In this document: piece after piece, positions 25,971-32,490 of the stretch | How the letters are laid out: the number at the start of each line of letters is the position of its first letter | Position numbering within the stretch: the stretch's first letter is position 1 | DNA from: Valencia hispanica | Taxonomy: Eukaryota > Chordata > Actinopteri > Cyprinodontiformes > Valenciidae | Assembly (NCBI GenBank): GCA_963556495.2 | Contig: OY747712.1 | Coordinates: 5,006,134-5,070,133, forward strand | Length of the DNA stretch: 64,000 bases | Direction: 5' to 3' | Notes under the pieces: model-generated | What the model was told of the DNA's origin: nothing | Seen by the model: only the letters and a program-made list of their open reading frames with translations | Database searches by the model: none | Program-made: the position numbers and the translations under genes

Positions 25971-28900
25971 TCACGATTCACAACTAATCACTTTTTTTAT
26001 TCCATATTTATCATTCCCTGGTGCTATTTGAAGATATCAGAAGATTATTTTTGATTCCAAGATTTATTTTCCAAAGTTGAGCACGTCATCGGACGTTAAA
26101 CAACTGTGTTGGACAAATTAAAGGAGGTTAGGCTGGCCGACAGGAATCTTCCCATTTTTTCATGTCAATCGATTTTGATCGGAGTTGAATTTTTTCTTCT
26201 TTTTCTCCCTTTCTATTCTTAGAAAGAAATGACAAATAAAAGTGGATTTTATTTCAATCATCCCTTCTCACAGTTGACCTGAAATCAAAGTCCAAATCAA
26301 TACATGCTGTAAAACAAGATGAAAGGCCTTGGGCAGGCTGACATCACTTTGAACTTTGGAAGCCCAAGAGATTTTCTGCATTTCCAAAAATTCAGTTTTC
26401 ATAAACAGAAAAATCAATATATTGCCCAGCCCTAAAATGTATGTGATATCTCCTGATCAGCTCTGTGAGCTTCTGGAGATTAGTCATAATGGTCTTGCGG
26501 TTTGTACTTTAATGCGCGCGATCACCTTTTGGCTTGTTGGTTTCTGATCTGTAAATGAGGCAGCAAACGCCTCGGGCACTGTAAACGTTCATAACTGCTG
26601 AATCTGGTCGGGATGTGTTGAATGGACCCGTCTCTGACTGAAGTGACCTCTCGCTCTCTCTCCTGAGAGGCTGTCCCTGGAGGAGGCCGGAGCCCAGTGG
26701 CAAAACCATGACGGTCGGCGAACTCAAGCTGCAGCCCTGCGTTCTCGAGCTCTGCAAGTTCTTCTCCCAGTGCCTCTGCAGACCGTTCAGCCAGAAGACG
26801 CGCTTGAAAAGGTTTTCACACTTTTCCTTTTGCATTAGGGTCACACTTCTGCAGGCGGCTGGTTAAGGCTGTTAAATAATATATAGTGACTTTGGTTAGA
26901 GATGGGTGAATAATCTACCAGACTGCAGTTAAAACTCAAAGGAAAAACCAAAACCACTGAGGGAAAAGGTCCAGAGAGTTTAATGAGGGGCAGAAATCTA
27001 CAGGTTTGTTGTTCAGCATTTCTAAAACATATACCTGCCCAGTTTTAAATCTCGGACGAGTTTGCAACTGAGAGAGTTTTGCAGATATTATAGTTATTGC
27101 ACCTGGTTGATTGACTGGAGCCATGACCCCAACCAAAGAACAGTCATCTGAAATAAAAAATGTTATGCCTGGACGAAAACAGAAATGTGTTTTCTCTGCC
27201 CGATGCATGTGGTGTTTATTAGCTGGTTGGCCCCAATTCAGGAGAAACGGTGCACAGTTTCACCAGTGGACCGGATCTTTACCTTCATAGAGTTTAATCA
27301 TCCTTTTCAAATATCTGGAGGAGGTACTGCAACAATTCACCCCAAAGCATTTATCAGGGGGTGGAGATGAAACAGGTTGTTCTAGGGTCACTTTAAATGG
27401 GCAGTCAAGGATTTCTAGAACAGATAATGTTCACAAGAACCACAGTGCTGGTTCTGTTGGACCTCAGTGCAGCATTTGACACTGTTGATCTTGATATTTT
27501 ATTGGAACGACTGGAGAGCTGGGTAGGACTCTCTGGTACAGAACTTGGCTGGTTCGAGTCTTACCTAAAGAACAGGGACTTCTATGTTTCAATAGGAAAT
27601 TTTTCATCAGAACGAACAGAAATCACATGTGGGGTGCCCCACGGCTCCATCCTGGGGCCCCTCTTATTTAATATCTACATGCTCCCACTAGCCCATATTA
27701 TAACAACCAACAAGGTCAGCTACCATAACTACGCGAATGACACTCAGCTTTACATTACAATGTCACCAGGTGACTCTGAACCCATTCAAACCCTAAGTAA
27801 ATGCATTGACCAAATCAATGGATGGATGTGCCATAACTTTCTCCAGCTGAATAGAAACAAAACTGAAGTAATTATTTTTGGACCCAAGGAGGAACGATCA
27901 AGAGTCAGCAATTCAATTCAATTCAGTTTATTTATATAGCGCCAATTCACAACAGATGTCATCTCAGAGCACTGAACAAGAAGTCATTTCAATACATTTA
28001 TACAAACATTCCAATCAGTTAAAAAGTTTCCTATTTAAGGAATCCCAGCAGATTGCGTAAGTCATTGGCGTGAGGTTGAGTCCCGTTGATGCAGACTTTC
28101 CAACCACAGCACACAGCTTCAGTTAATACAGCTAGAAACTACTGATCAGGCCTGAAATCTAGGTGTAGTAATGGACTCAGACCTGAACCTCCAGGGTCAC
28201 ATAAAGGCAATAACAAGGTCAGCTTTCTGTCACCTGAAGAACATTTCTAGGATTAAAGGACTGATGTCACAACAGGACCTCGAAAAACTCATCCATGCGT
28301 TTATCTTTAATCGGATTGATTACTGCAACAGCATCTTCACAGGTCTGCCTAAAAAGTCAATCAGACAGCTGCAGCTGATCCATAACACTGCTGCTCGTGT
28401 TCCTCACTAGAACCAGGAAAGTAGAGCACATCACCCCAGTTCTAAAGTCCTTACACTGGCTCCCTGTAGCTCAGAGAATAGACTTCTAAATACTTTTACT
28501 AGTTTATAAATCATTACATGGCTTAGCACCAAAATATGTTGAAGACCTGTTGTCATGGTACCAACCACCAAGACCACTCAGGTCCTCCAACTCTAGCCTA
28601 CTAAACATCCCTAGACTCAGAACTAAACATGGAGAAGCAGCTTTCAGTTTCTATGCTCCCCTTATCTGGAACAAACTTCCTGACCGAGTTTAGAGCTGCT
28701 GAAACTCTGAACTGCTTTAAATCGAGACTAAAAACCCATTTATTTAGAATTGCATTCGATTAAATGATTGATGTCATATGTATGAAATGTGTTCATGCTC
28801 TCTTGCTTTTTTGATCTTTCTCTTGCTTTATTGTGTATCATGTGTAATGTGTGTTTCTTTTACTTTTAATTTCCAATGTTATATTCCATGTGTGTTTTTT

Positions 28901-31900
28901 TTTAAATCACCAAATCATGTAAAGCACCTTGAATTACCCTGCTGTTGAAAGTGTGCTATACAAATAAAATTGCCTTGCCTTGCAAGTTATTATACCCAAG
29001 TTAAGTTAAAGTAAAAACTCAAGTCTTTCATGTTAAAAGGTCTCATTCACTACGTGTAACACTACCGTGTAATACTTGTTCGTTTTGAAACACGACTGGT
29101 CACTCTGAGTTGCATTTGCATGCTGCAATTGAAAATGTTCTCAAACCCCCATTGCCTGCATTTGCCACAGAAAGGAAATAGATGCCAAAAATGAGCAAGT
29201 CAGAAAAAAACAGTCCCTTCCATGTCACAGCGATAATTAGCATTTATAGTCTTGCCTACCATGGCTTGCGACCACCCACGGGAAGGCTGCATTGATTTTT
29301 CCACCCAGGAGAGAGCAGAGCAGGTCTCTGCTAGTAGAAGCTAACTGTTAGCAACTCCACAACATGGTGGAATACGTTCTGGCTCAGCTAGTAGAAGCTA
29401 ACCGTTGGCAACTCTGCAACATGGCGTAACATGTTCTGGCTTAGCTAGTACAAGCTAACCGTTAGCAACTCAGCAACTTGGAGGGATATGTTTTGGCTCT
29501 GCTAGTAGAAGCTAACCATTAGCAACTCTGCAACATGGTGTAATACGTTCTGGCTCAGCTAGGAGAAGGTAACAGTTAGCAACTCCACAACATGGACAAA
29601 CACATTCTGGCTTAGCTAGTACAAGCTAACCGTTAGCAACTCAGCAACTTGGAGGGATATGTTTTGGCTCTGCTAGTAGAAGCTAACCATTAGCAACTCT
29701 GCAACTTGGAGGGATATGTTTTGGCTCTGCTAGTAGAAGCTAACCGTAAGCAACTCTGCAACATGGTGGAATACGTTCTGGCTCAGCTAGGAGAAGGTAA
29801 CCGTTAGCAACTCTGCAACATGGCGGAACACGTTCTGGCTTAGCTAGTACAAGCTAACCGTTAGCAACTCAGCAACTTGGAGGGATATGTTTTGGCTCTG
29901 CTAGTAGAAGCTAACCATTAGCAACCCTGCAACATGGTGGAATACGTTCTGGCTCAGCTAGGAGAAGCTAACCGTAAGCAACTCCGCAACATGGCGGAAC
30001 ACGTTCTGGCTTAGCTATTACAAGCTAACCGTTAGCAACTCAGCAACTTGGAGGGATATGTTTTGGCTCTGCTAGTAGAAGCTAACCATTAGCAACTCTG
30101 CAACATGGTGGAATATGTTCAGGCTCTGCTAGTAGAAGCTAACAGTTAGCAACTCCACAACATGGACAAACACATTCTGGCTTAGCTAGTACAAGCTAAC
30201 CATTAGCAACTCAGCAACTTGGAGGGACATGTTTTGGCTTTGCTAGTAGAAGCTAACCGTTAGCTACTCCACAACATGGAGGAATACGTTCACGCTCTGC
30301 TAGTAGAAGCTACCCGTTAGCAACTCCACAACATGGGGGAACACGTACTGTTTGAGCTAGTAGAAGCTAACCGTTAGTAACTCTGCAACATGGTGGAATA
30401 CGTTCAGCCTCAGCTAGCAGGAGCTAGCCGTTAGCAACTCCACAACATGGACAAACACATTCTGGCTTAGCTAGTACAAGCTAACCATTAGCAACTCAGC
30501 AACTTGGAGGGACATGTTTTGGCTTTGCTAGTAGAAGCTAACCGTTAGCTACTCCACAACATGGAGGAATACGTTCATGCTCTGCTAGTAGAAGCTAACC
30601 GTTAGCTACTCCACAACATGGAGGAATACGTCCATGCTCTGCTAGTAGAACCTAAACGTTAGCAACTCAGCAACATGGCAGAATACGTTCAGGCTCTCCT
30701 AGTAGAAGCTAACAGTTAGCTTCTCCACAACATGGCGGAATACGTTCACGCTCAGGGAGTAGAAGCTTACCGTTAGCAACTCCACAACATGGTGGAACAC
30801 GTTTGGGCTTGTGTTATTTGTGGAGATAACACATCAATGTTGCAATTTTTACCCAAAGAAGAGGAGCTGAGGAAGAAACTGTTGGAATGTATCTTGGAAC
30901 TCCGCCAGCGAAGTAATTTAAGTTCGTTTTTGTTCAAACGCAGCATAAGAGATGTATTGCTGTCAGCCAATCAGAGTCAAAACAAAGCCTGTCAAGACAG
31001 TCAGAAATAAGTAGCAGACGAGGTATCTACAGATTCAATTCAAAATTCAAAATTACTTTATTAATCCCAAAGGGAAATTAAATGTTGTTGTAACTCATTA
31101 TGCAAGTTCCTTCAAAGATTTGTTGTAGATGCTGATGGCTGTGGGTAGGGATGATCTCCTGTAGCAGTCTGCAGATCTGAAGAAGCCTCTGACTGAAGAC
31201 GCTCTGTTGTATGATGATGTAGAGGATGCTCTGGATCTATGGCGTCTTCTTTTCAACTCATCAGGGTTTTGTGGCTGTAGTTGAGGTATTATTTGAGCTT
31301 TTGTGATGTTAATCAGCTGCTGCCAGTTGTAAACCACCTTGTTGCCATGGTTATGCATCATAACAAATGTCCAAAAATAAAAAGTATCAGCAAAAATCCT
31401 TTCAGCTGCACAGCATTCAAAACCAGAGAGAACAGTTGTCCACAAAAACAATGTTTCAACCAGAAATGGAAGAATTAAAGTTTAAAAAAAGAAAAAAATA
31501 TGAACCAAAGTAACAGAGCTACTCCAACATGCTGCCACCTTGAGCGGCGCAATTCCGGAAGATAGATAGAAGATAGATAAATCAGCAGATCAGACGACAT
31601 GTAGATGATGTAGTTTTAGTCCTATAGCTTTTTATTTTCCTCACTGAGAATTTGAAAGAAGCACAACCAACTTCTGCAACCATGGTAACCTTTGATGGTT
31701 GTCCATCACCCACCCATGAAACCATAGCAACAGAGAGGAGGGTAACAATCCTGCTGTTGTGGAGAAACCTGGCAATTCTTGGTCTCACGTTGTGGGGATC
31801 AAATGGTCTGAGACTCCTTTAATTGATATTGATTTTCAGTGTCTTCATTCTGGACAGAAAACTTTTCACCAAGGTCTTATTCTGGGTTTCTTCTTACAGA

Positions 31901-32005
31901 TACTGTGATGACAGCTTCCTGTGGTACGAAGAGCACACGTTTGAGGTGTGTCGACGAGTCAAGAGAGTTTCCTTCTCCAGAAGTAAGGGAACTGTGGAGG
32001 AGTGA
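611..32005 (+). CDS. hhla1: hhla1-like secreted glycoprotein (12 coding exons joined)
   Basis: Exons 611-689, 933-989, 4358-4441, 7815-7898, 8122-8205, 8646-8729, 10405-10461, 10675-10755, 14769-14867, 16090-16344, 26670-26811 and 31900-32005 join without a frame break into 403 codons plus TGA. Every intron is GT-AG; all are phase 1 except the last, which is phase 2. The product has an N-terminal signal peptide, an RHKR site (36-39), a central part with several N-X-S/T sequons, a Ser/Thr/Pro-rich stretch (about 204-321) suited to O-glycosylation, and a Cys-rich C-terminus (322-403) with RLKR and RVKR sites. Secretion is inferred; the molecular function is unknown to me. The name rests on position just upstream of oc90 on the same strand, as HHLA1-OC90 in human, plus the general architecture. 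I could not align it to a family member. The coding model is firmer than the name. Confidence 0.75.
933..989 (+). CDS. hhla1: hhla1 exon 2, basic propeptide-like segment
   Basis: 57 nt, phase 1 to 1, acceptor gtgcag, donor ctcag|gtaatg. It encodes a charged stretch ending RHKR-D at residues 36-40, a furin-type R-x-K-R motif soon after the signal peptide. Pro-peptide removal here is an inference. Confidence 0.7.
1785..3282 (+). mobile_element. dead Tc1-like transposon
   Basis: Inverted ends carry gtgcaagttgtcccagtt on the left (from 1789) and its complement near 3230-3247. The right end continues to a Tc1-type terminus (cccagtg followed by TA), but the matching outer ~30 bases are missing on the left, so the element is 5' truncated. 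The transposase remnant (about 2118-3079) starts [10 protein letters not shown] and keeps traces of [13 protein letters not shown] and SPDLK but has many stops and frameshifts. Confidence 0.85.
3739..3905. repeat. long near-perfect hairpin
   Basis: Arms 3739-3800 and 3842-3905 are inverted copies over about 60 bases (gcaacactggaaagt ... acactttattg ... accgacgcgttt). The loop holds a second inverted pair (gacgcgttttggc / gccgaaacgcgtc), so alternative foldings exist. Probably a short non-autonomous element. Confidence 0.75.
4358..4441 (+). CDS. hhla1: hhla1 exon 3
   Basis: 84 nt, phase 1 to 1, behind a strong pyrimidine tract (ctccccccag); donor ctg|gtacgt. It encodes residues 46-73, including [20 protein letters not shown] and an N-S-S sequon. 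It follows a 3.4-kb intron filled by a decayed repeat and a Tc1 remnant. Confidence 0.75.
4442..4746. other. intron, nothing recognised
   Basis: Ordinary intron sequence between hhla1 exon 3 and the MITE at 4747. No ORF, repeat or site supported. Confidence 0.5.
4747..5237. mobile_element. MITE with CTTAAAG inverted ends
   Basis: Left end cttaaagaccaactcacccc and the complement of the right end (cttaaagaggaactcacccc) form terminal inverted repeats. No clear target duplication. The left ~115 bases recur in opposite orientation at 15018-15165. Confidence 0.6.
5355..5860. mobile_element. MITE with ends like actgggcaatata, split by a LINE fragment
   Basis: The left end (gtaggactgggcaatatatc) and the part after 5635 (tttatgaagactgcatttt onward) match the complement of 26087-26437. 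The LINE piece at 5385-5632 lies between them. A similar end in opposite orientation (catatcgcccagccct) is at 7450-7468, so the whole 5355-7468 block may be a nested composite. Confidence 0.5.
5385..5632 (-). mobile_element. LINE 3'-end fragment
   Basis: On the minus strand it encodes [20 protein letters not shown], a stretch common at the C-terminus of fish LINE proteins, followed by a tail of tatccatccatc type on the + strand. Only about 250 bases remain. Exact family not assigned. Confidence 0.6.
5861..6184. other. AT-rich intron, nothing recognised
   Basis: A-runs and a short TA run at about 5895-5906; no coding signal or recognisable element. Confidence 0.5.
6185..7035. mobile_element. 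palindromic MITE with nested LINE tail
   Basis: The arms pair: gccgcacaccagagctatct on the left and agctcgctgtgtgcggcagg on the right, with internal copies of the same segments. A second inverted pair (cgctcacatgattccaagat near 6310 and its complement near 6485) lies inside. The LINE-like tail at 6637-6917 interrupts the right arm. Confidence 0.65.
6637..6917 (+). mobile_element. fish LINE 3' tail (gcgctatataaataaa type)
   Basis: Contains ggaggtttcttcctgttaaa near the start and ends with ggcgctatataaataaactg plus gaattgaattgaa. Partial relatives are at 13936-14020 and, inverted, at 27910-28098. Read as the 3' end of a LINE or a SINE derived from it. Confidence 0.6.
7036..7380. repeat. CG-containing inverted-repeat sequence
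   Basis: Unlike its AT-rich flanks it has many CG dinucleotides, and segments such as aaacggagaaaacgcaaatc and attcgttttcgacgg look partly self-complementary. Probably a MITE; limits uncertain. Confidence 0.35.
7470..7800. other. intron, nothing recognised
   Basis: Contains a short (att)n run at about 7586-7604. No coding exon or element identified. Confidence 0.5.
7815..7898 (+). CDS. hhla1: hhla1 exon 4
   Basis: 84 nt, phase 1 to 1, acceptor gtttcag, donor aacg|gtaaat. It encodes residues 74-101 ([20 protein letters not shown], then LTLLVYN). Second of four coding exons of exactly 84 nt. Confidence 0.78.
8122..8205 (+). CDS. hhla1: hhla1 exon 5
   Basis: 84 nt, phase 1 to 1. The acceptor is tttctag ending 8121; the nearby tttccag (ending 8127) would bring a TAG in frame, which decides the boundary. 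It encodes [18 protein letters not shown] and an N-E-T sequon. A hAT-type MITE begins 8 bases past the donor. Confidence 0.78.
8214..8570. mobile_element. hAT-type MITE (cagggatgtaag family), right end lost
   Basis: Starts cagggatgtaagaaaatatc and keeps the family's inner landmarks (cccgatattgtat, gtggatcaacaagatctag, cacaatatatagtc), but the terminal acacatcccta is missing. It starts 8 bases beyond the donor of hhla1 exon 5. Confidence 0.8.
8646..8729 (+). CDS. hhla1: hhla1 exon 6
   Basis: 84 nt, phase 1 to 1, acceptor cctaag, donor tcag|gtgggt. It encodes [20 protein letters not shown] and a serine-rich end, with an N-S-T sequon. Confidence 0.78.
8730..10404. other. intron with one old repeat fragment
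   Basis: About 9860-10070 resembles the degenerate tail of a fish LINE (ending tccttggcggaggtgataaa). The rest shows short shadow ORFs only. An open stretch at 8663-9064 is just exon 6 read through into the intron. Confidence 0.45.
10405..10461 (+). CDS. hhla1: hhla1 exon 7
   Basis: 57 nt, phase 1 to 1, acceptor gtctcag, donor acgg|gtaggt. It encodes [18 protein letters not shown], with an N-N-S sequon and a C-x3-C pair. Confidence 0.75.
10675..10755 (+). CDS. hhla1: hhla1 exon 8
   Basis: 81 nt, phase 1 to 1, acceptor gtccag, donor aaag|gtttgt. It encodes [20 protein letters not shown] then VEGPHK, with an N-Q-T sequon. Confidence 0.75.
10756..11305. other. intron, nothing recognised
   Basis: AT-rich; no exon or element supported. 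Confidence 0.5.
11306..12770. repeat. 135-bp tandem array with two alternating unit types
   Basis: Units such as caaactagctaacaaagcca begin at 11474, 11609 and 11744, a period of 135. Two variants alternate (aggatttttaaagc with cttcgtac, and aacattttcaaagc with cttcatac), giving a 270-bp higher-order period. About eleven units; some of the later ones lack ~28 internal bases. A diverged relic is at 12888-12975. Confidence 0.9.
12776..13370. other. AT-rich intron after the array
   Basis: Apart from the array relic at 12888-12975 nothing is supported. A short ORF near 13136 has no splice context that fits the hhla1 frame. Confidence 0.5.
13375..13407 (+). CDS. candidate 33-nt micro-exon of hhla1
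   Basis: A good pyrimidine tract and acceptor (ttctttctaag) and a donor (gttg|gtgggt) bound 33 nt that would keep phase 1 on both sides and add [11 protein letters not shown], with an N-I-S sequon like the neighbouring exons. It is optional to the reading frame. It is too short to support by coding signal alone and may be chance. Confidence 0.3.
13768..14020 (-). mobile_element. LINE reverse-transcriptase scrap and tail
   Basis: The minus strand of 13768-13915 encodes [20 protein letters not shown], the RT motif around GxPQGxxLSP. Next to it, 13936-14020 matches the same LINE tail as 6637-6917. Confidence 0.6.
14040..14420. repeat. second block of decayed ~21-bp repeat
   Basis: Units such as ggttactttccaggaacctg and gttgtttttcagaacctaca resemble those in 1010-4230, about 10 kb away in the same gene. 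Confidence 0.5.
14769..14867 (+). CDS. hhla1: hhla1 exon 9, Thr/Ser-rich
   Basis: 99 nt, phase 1 to 1, acceptor tttttcag, donor tgcag|gtgtcg. It encodes a mucin-like stretch ([20 protein letters not shown] and on). The frame stays open to about 14968, so a longer alternative end is possible, but this donor keeps phase with the next exon. Confidence 0.65.
15018..15165. mobile_element. fragment of the CTTAAAG MITE, inverted
   Basis: Matches the complement of the left part of 4747-5237 (gaaatgtgggcggagtt, ggtagggggatgagtt). Confidence 0.6.
15300..16075. repeat. AT-rich tandem units made of small hairpins
   Basis: The phrase gacacaaatgtcctatccaa recurs about 235 bases later (15538 and 15773), with a shorter third copy at 16068. 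Between them are alternating ttcaatcaaagaaaa and tttgattgaaaatg segments, which are mutually complementary. It lies directly before hhla1 exon 10. Confidence 0.65.
16090..16344 (+). CDS. hhla1: hhla1 exon 10, Thr/Ser/Pro/Ala-rich
   Basis: 255 nt, phase 1 to 1, acceptor attcag, donor ccag|gtaaat. It encodes 85 residues dominated by T, S, P and A (for example [20 protein letters not shown]), the look of an O-glycosylated linker. Largest coding exon of the gene and much more GC-rich than its AT-rich flanks. Confidence 0.72.
16437..17125. mobile_element. hAT-type MITE with cagaggtgggtag ends
   Basis: Terminal inverted repeats cagaggtgggtagagtagta and tactacccacctctg. Flanks cctaactt and cctaacgg look like a diverged 8-bp target duplication. 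It sits in another repeat (gggcaatttagagaccaa ... cggtcatgtatttgg) related to 48208-50330. Confidence 0.75.
17165..18240. other. intron, nothing recognised
   Basis: AT-rich with scattered short ORFs on both strands; none has conserved-looking content or suitable splice phase. Confidence 0.45.
18244..19490. mobile_element. rearranged second copy of the cagaggtggg MITE
   Basis: Left part (agcactacctcaacatattt, ctcaagtaaaagtaaaa) runs in the same direction as 16437-17125, but 19230-19480 (gagtagttttgctatgccat, agaatgaagagcaaacatat) runs in the opposite one. Other sequence lies between, suggesting two head-to-head copies or an insertion with inversion. Confidence 0.6.
19929..19970. repeat. (taa)n microsatellite
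   Basis: About fourteen taa units. Just after it, cctttatttatatagcactt resembles the inverted tail of an L2-type LINE. Confidence 0.9.
20305..21108. mobile_element. hAT-type MITE with nested second MITE
   Basis: Starts cagggatgtaag and ends accaatacacattccta. It is flanked by the 8-bp direct repeat caatgtag (20297-20304 and 21109-21116). Inside, about 20510-20890 is a different element (gagctgggtatcgattcag start, with inverted aatcgattcagattc near its end). Confidence 0.8.
21114..21482. mobile_element. further copy of the cagggatgtaag MITE
   Basis: Starts tagggatctaagaaaatatc and ends ccaatacacatcccta. Its left tip coincides with the target duplication of the copy before it, so that copy inserted at the edge of this one. 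Confidence 0.75.
21483..23065. other. intron, no gene recognised
   Basis: Contains a G-run near 22577-22590. Short ORFs on both strands show no recognised domains or usable splice context. Confidence 0.45.
23069..23763. mobile_element. MITE with tggtcagcgcgtccagg ends
   Basis: The left end (actggtcagcgcgtccaggc) and the complement of the right end (atggtcagtgcgtccaggca) match. CG-rich inside. Possibly PIF/Harbinger-like, but the superfamily is not proven. Confidence 0.6.
23887..25342. mobile_element. hAT-type element, 1456 bp, with nested inverted repeat
   Basis: Ends cagggccggccca and tgggccggctctg form inverted repeats. The 8-bp direct repeat gtcacaca stands on both sides (23879-23886 and 25343-25350), the hAT signature. 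No transposase remains. Confidence 0.85.
23950..24822. mobile_element. long inverted-repeat MITE inside 23887-25342
   Basis: Arms of about 290 bases (gggggtcattggaaaaacaa ... and its complement at 24505-24815) flank a ~260-base loop. Outer ends tatggagactac and gtagtcctccata are each bordered by ccccct, a likely target duplication. Confidence 0.75.
25351..25870. other. intron, mostly unrecognised
   Basis: Phrases such as gggggtaaatactttttcac and gtgaatactttctcacat resemble ends of an old DNA transposon. No gene seen. Confidence 0.4.
25879..25965. repeat. (tatc)n-(ta)n microsatellite
   Basis: About twelve tatc units followed by a TA run. Confidence 0.95.
26087..26437. mobile_element. MITE related to 5355-5860, inverted
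   Basis: Ends with aatatattgcccagccct and shares cctgaaatcaaagtccaaat-type sequence with the complement of 5640-5820. Confidence 0.5.
26670..26811 (+). CDS. hhla1: hhla1 exon 11, cysteine-rich
   Basis: 142 nt entering in phase 1 (cctgagag|gc) and leaving in phase 2 (aaaag|gttttc). It encodes [31 protein letters not shown] and the first two bases of Arg369. Cysteines at 323, 345, 350, 356 and 358 suggest a small disulphide domain. The phase-2 end exactly fits the next exon, the main support for both. The ends of the two exons form an RLKR site. Confidence 0.75.
27403..28984 (+). mobile_element. L2-type LINE, 5' truncated, with nested tail insertion
   Basis: The reading frame at about 27430-27910 encodes RT blocks [40 protein letters not shown] and [10 protein letters not shown]. 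The catalytic motif is YAND, not YADD, so it is dead. The frame resumes at 28171 ([19 protein letters not shown]) after a 6637-type tail inserted at about 27910-28098. The 3' end is the L2 tail gtgctatacaaataaaattg plus a ttgcc repeat. Confidence 0.85.
28985..29325. other. intron, nothing recognised
   Basis: No exon or element supported between the L2 tail and the 57-bp array. Confidence 0.5.
29326..30812. repeat. 57-bp tandem array, 26 units
   Basis: The ATG of the unit (caacatggtggaatacgttc) stands at 29364 and 30789, exactly 25 periods of 57 apart, with intermediate copies in register (for example 29421). Most units read [14 protein letters not shown] then TAG, then QLHN before the next ATG. 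At about 29745 and 29975 the TAG is AAG, so the frame runs into the next unit. Confidence 0.92.
30789..31010 (+). CDS. small ORF growing out of the 57-bp array
   Basis: 73 codons, beginning with the last array ATG ([20 protein letters not shown]) and continuing [20 protein letters not shown]. It has a C-x2-C pair and a charged helix-like region. The first part loosely recalls zinc-binding N-termini of transposase-derived proteins, but no family is assigned. It lies in the last hhla1 intron and may be a remnant. Confidence 0.3.
   Translation: MVEHVWACVICGDNTSMLQFLPKEEELRKKLLECILELRQRSNLSSFLFKRSIRDVLLSANQSQNKACQDSQK
31036..31480 (-). mobile_element. Rex1-like LINE 3' fragment
   Basis: The + strand starts attcaattcaaaattcaaaa and ttactttattaatcccaaag, the inverted 3' tail also seen at 39190-39229 and 46797. 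The minus strand encodes [20 protein letters not shown] as in the other two copies. Older and more diverged than they are. Confidence 0.65.
31481..31890. other. intron, nothing recognised
   Basis: Contains a short agatagatagaagatagat run near 31560. No element or exon identified before the last hhla1 exon. Confidence 0.45.
31900..32005 (+). CDS. hhla1: hhla1 last coding exon
   Basis: After ttcttacag the exon supplies the last base of Arg369, then [34 protein letters not shown] and TGA at 32003-32005. Cys371 and Cys386 add to the C-terminal cysteines; RVKR at 388-391 is another furin-like site. The other frames of this segment do not join the upstream exon. The 3' UTR follows; its polyadenylation site could not be fixed. 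Confidence 0.75.
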
Positions 32006-32490
32006 AACTGCTAAAAACTATTAACTAGAAAATATCAAAGGCTGCCTTTTTCTTTTGGGGCATTCTCCACCTGCACTGACTGAGATGTGTTGTAGCTGGA
32101 GGTCTGTGGAAGTCAAAGAAGGGTTGTTGTTTTAAAAGTTTCAAAAATTGACAGCAATACTTTGGTTTTTTTAGACTGCCATGAGAAAAATAAGTGTTAA
32201 TTATTTTTCAAAGTCATATTTGCGTCTGTTATTTATTCATTTATAAATGTCACAGTTTCTAACTAAATATTTAGGTAACTAGCTAAATATTTGATTTGAA
32301 GCTAAATATTTAGGTAGCTGGGCTTCCGGTTTGGCCATGCAAGGGTAGGACGCGTGAAAGCAGAGCTCCTGGCTGAACTTGTCAGGTTTAAACCTTTGAC
32401 AAAGCTGCTTAGGGCATTTGGCTCTAAATATAAGGTTATACCCCAATCACGAAAATACGCGGTGAAGAGAGCCAACATTTGTCCTATAAA

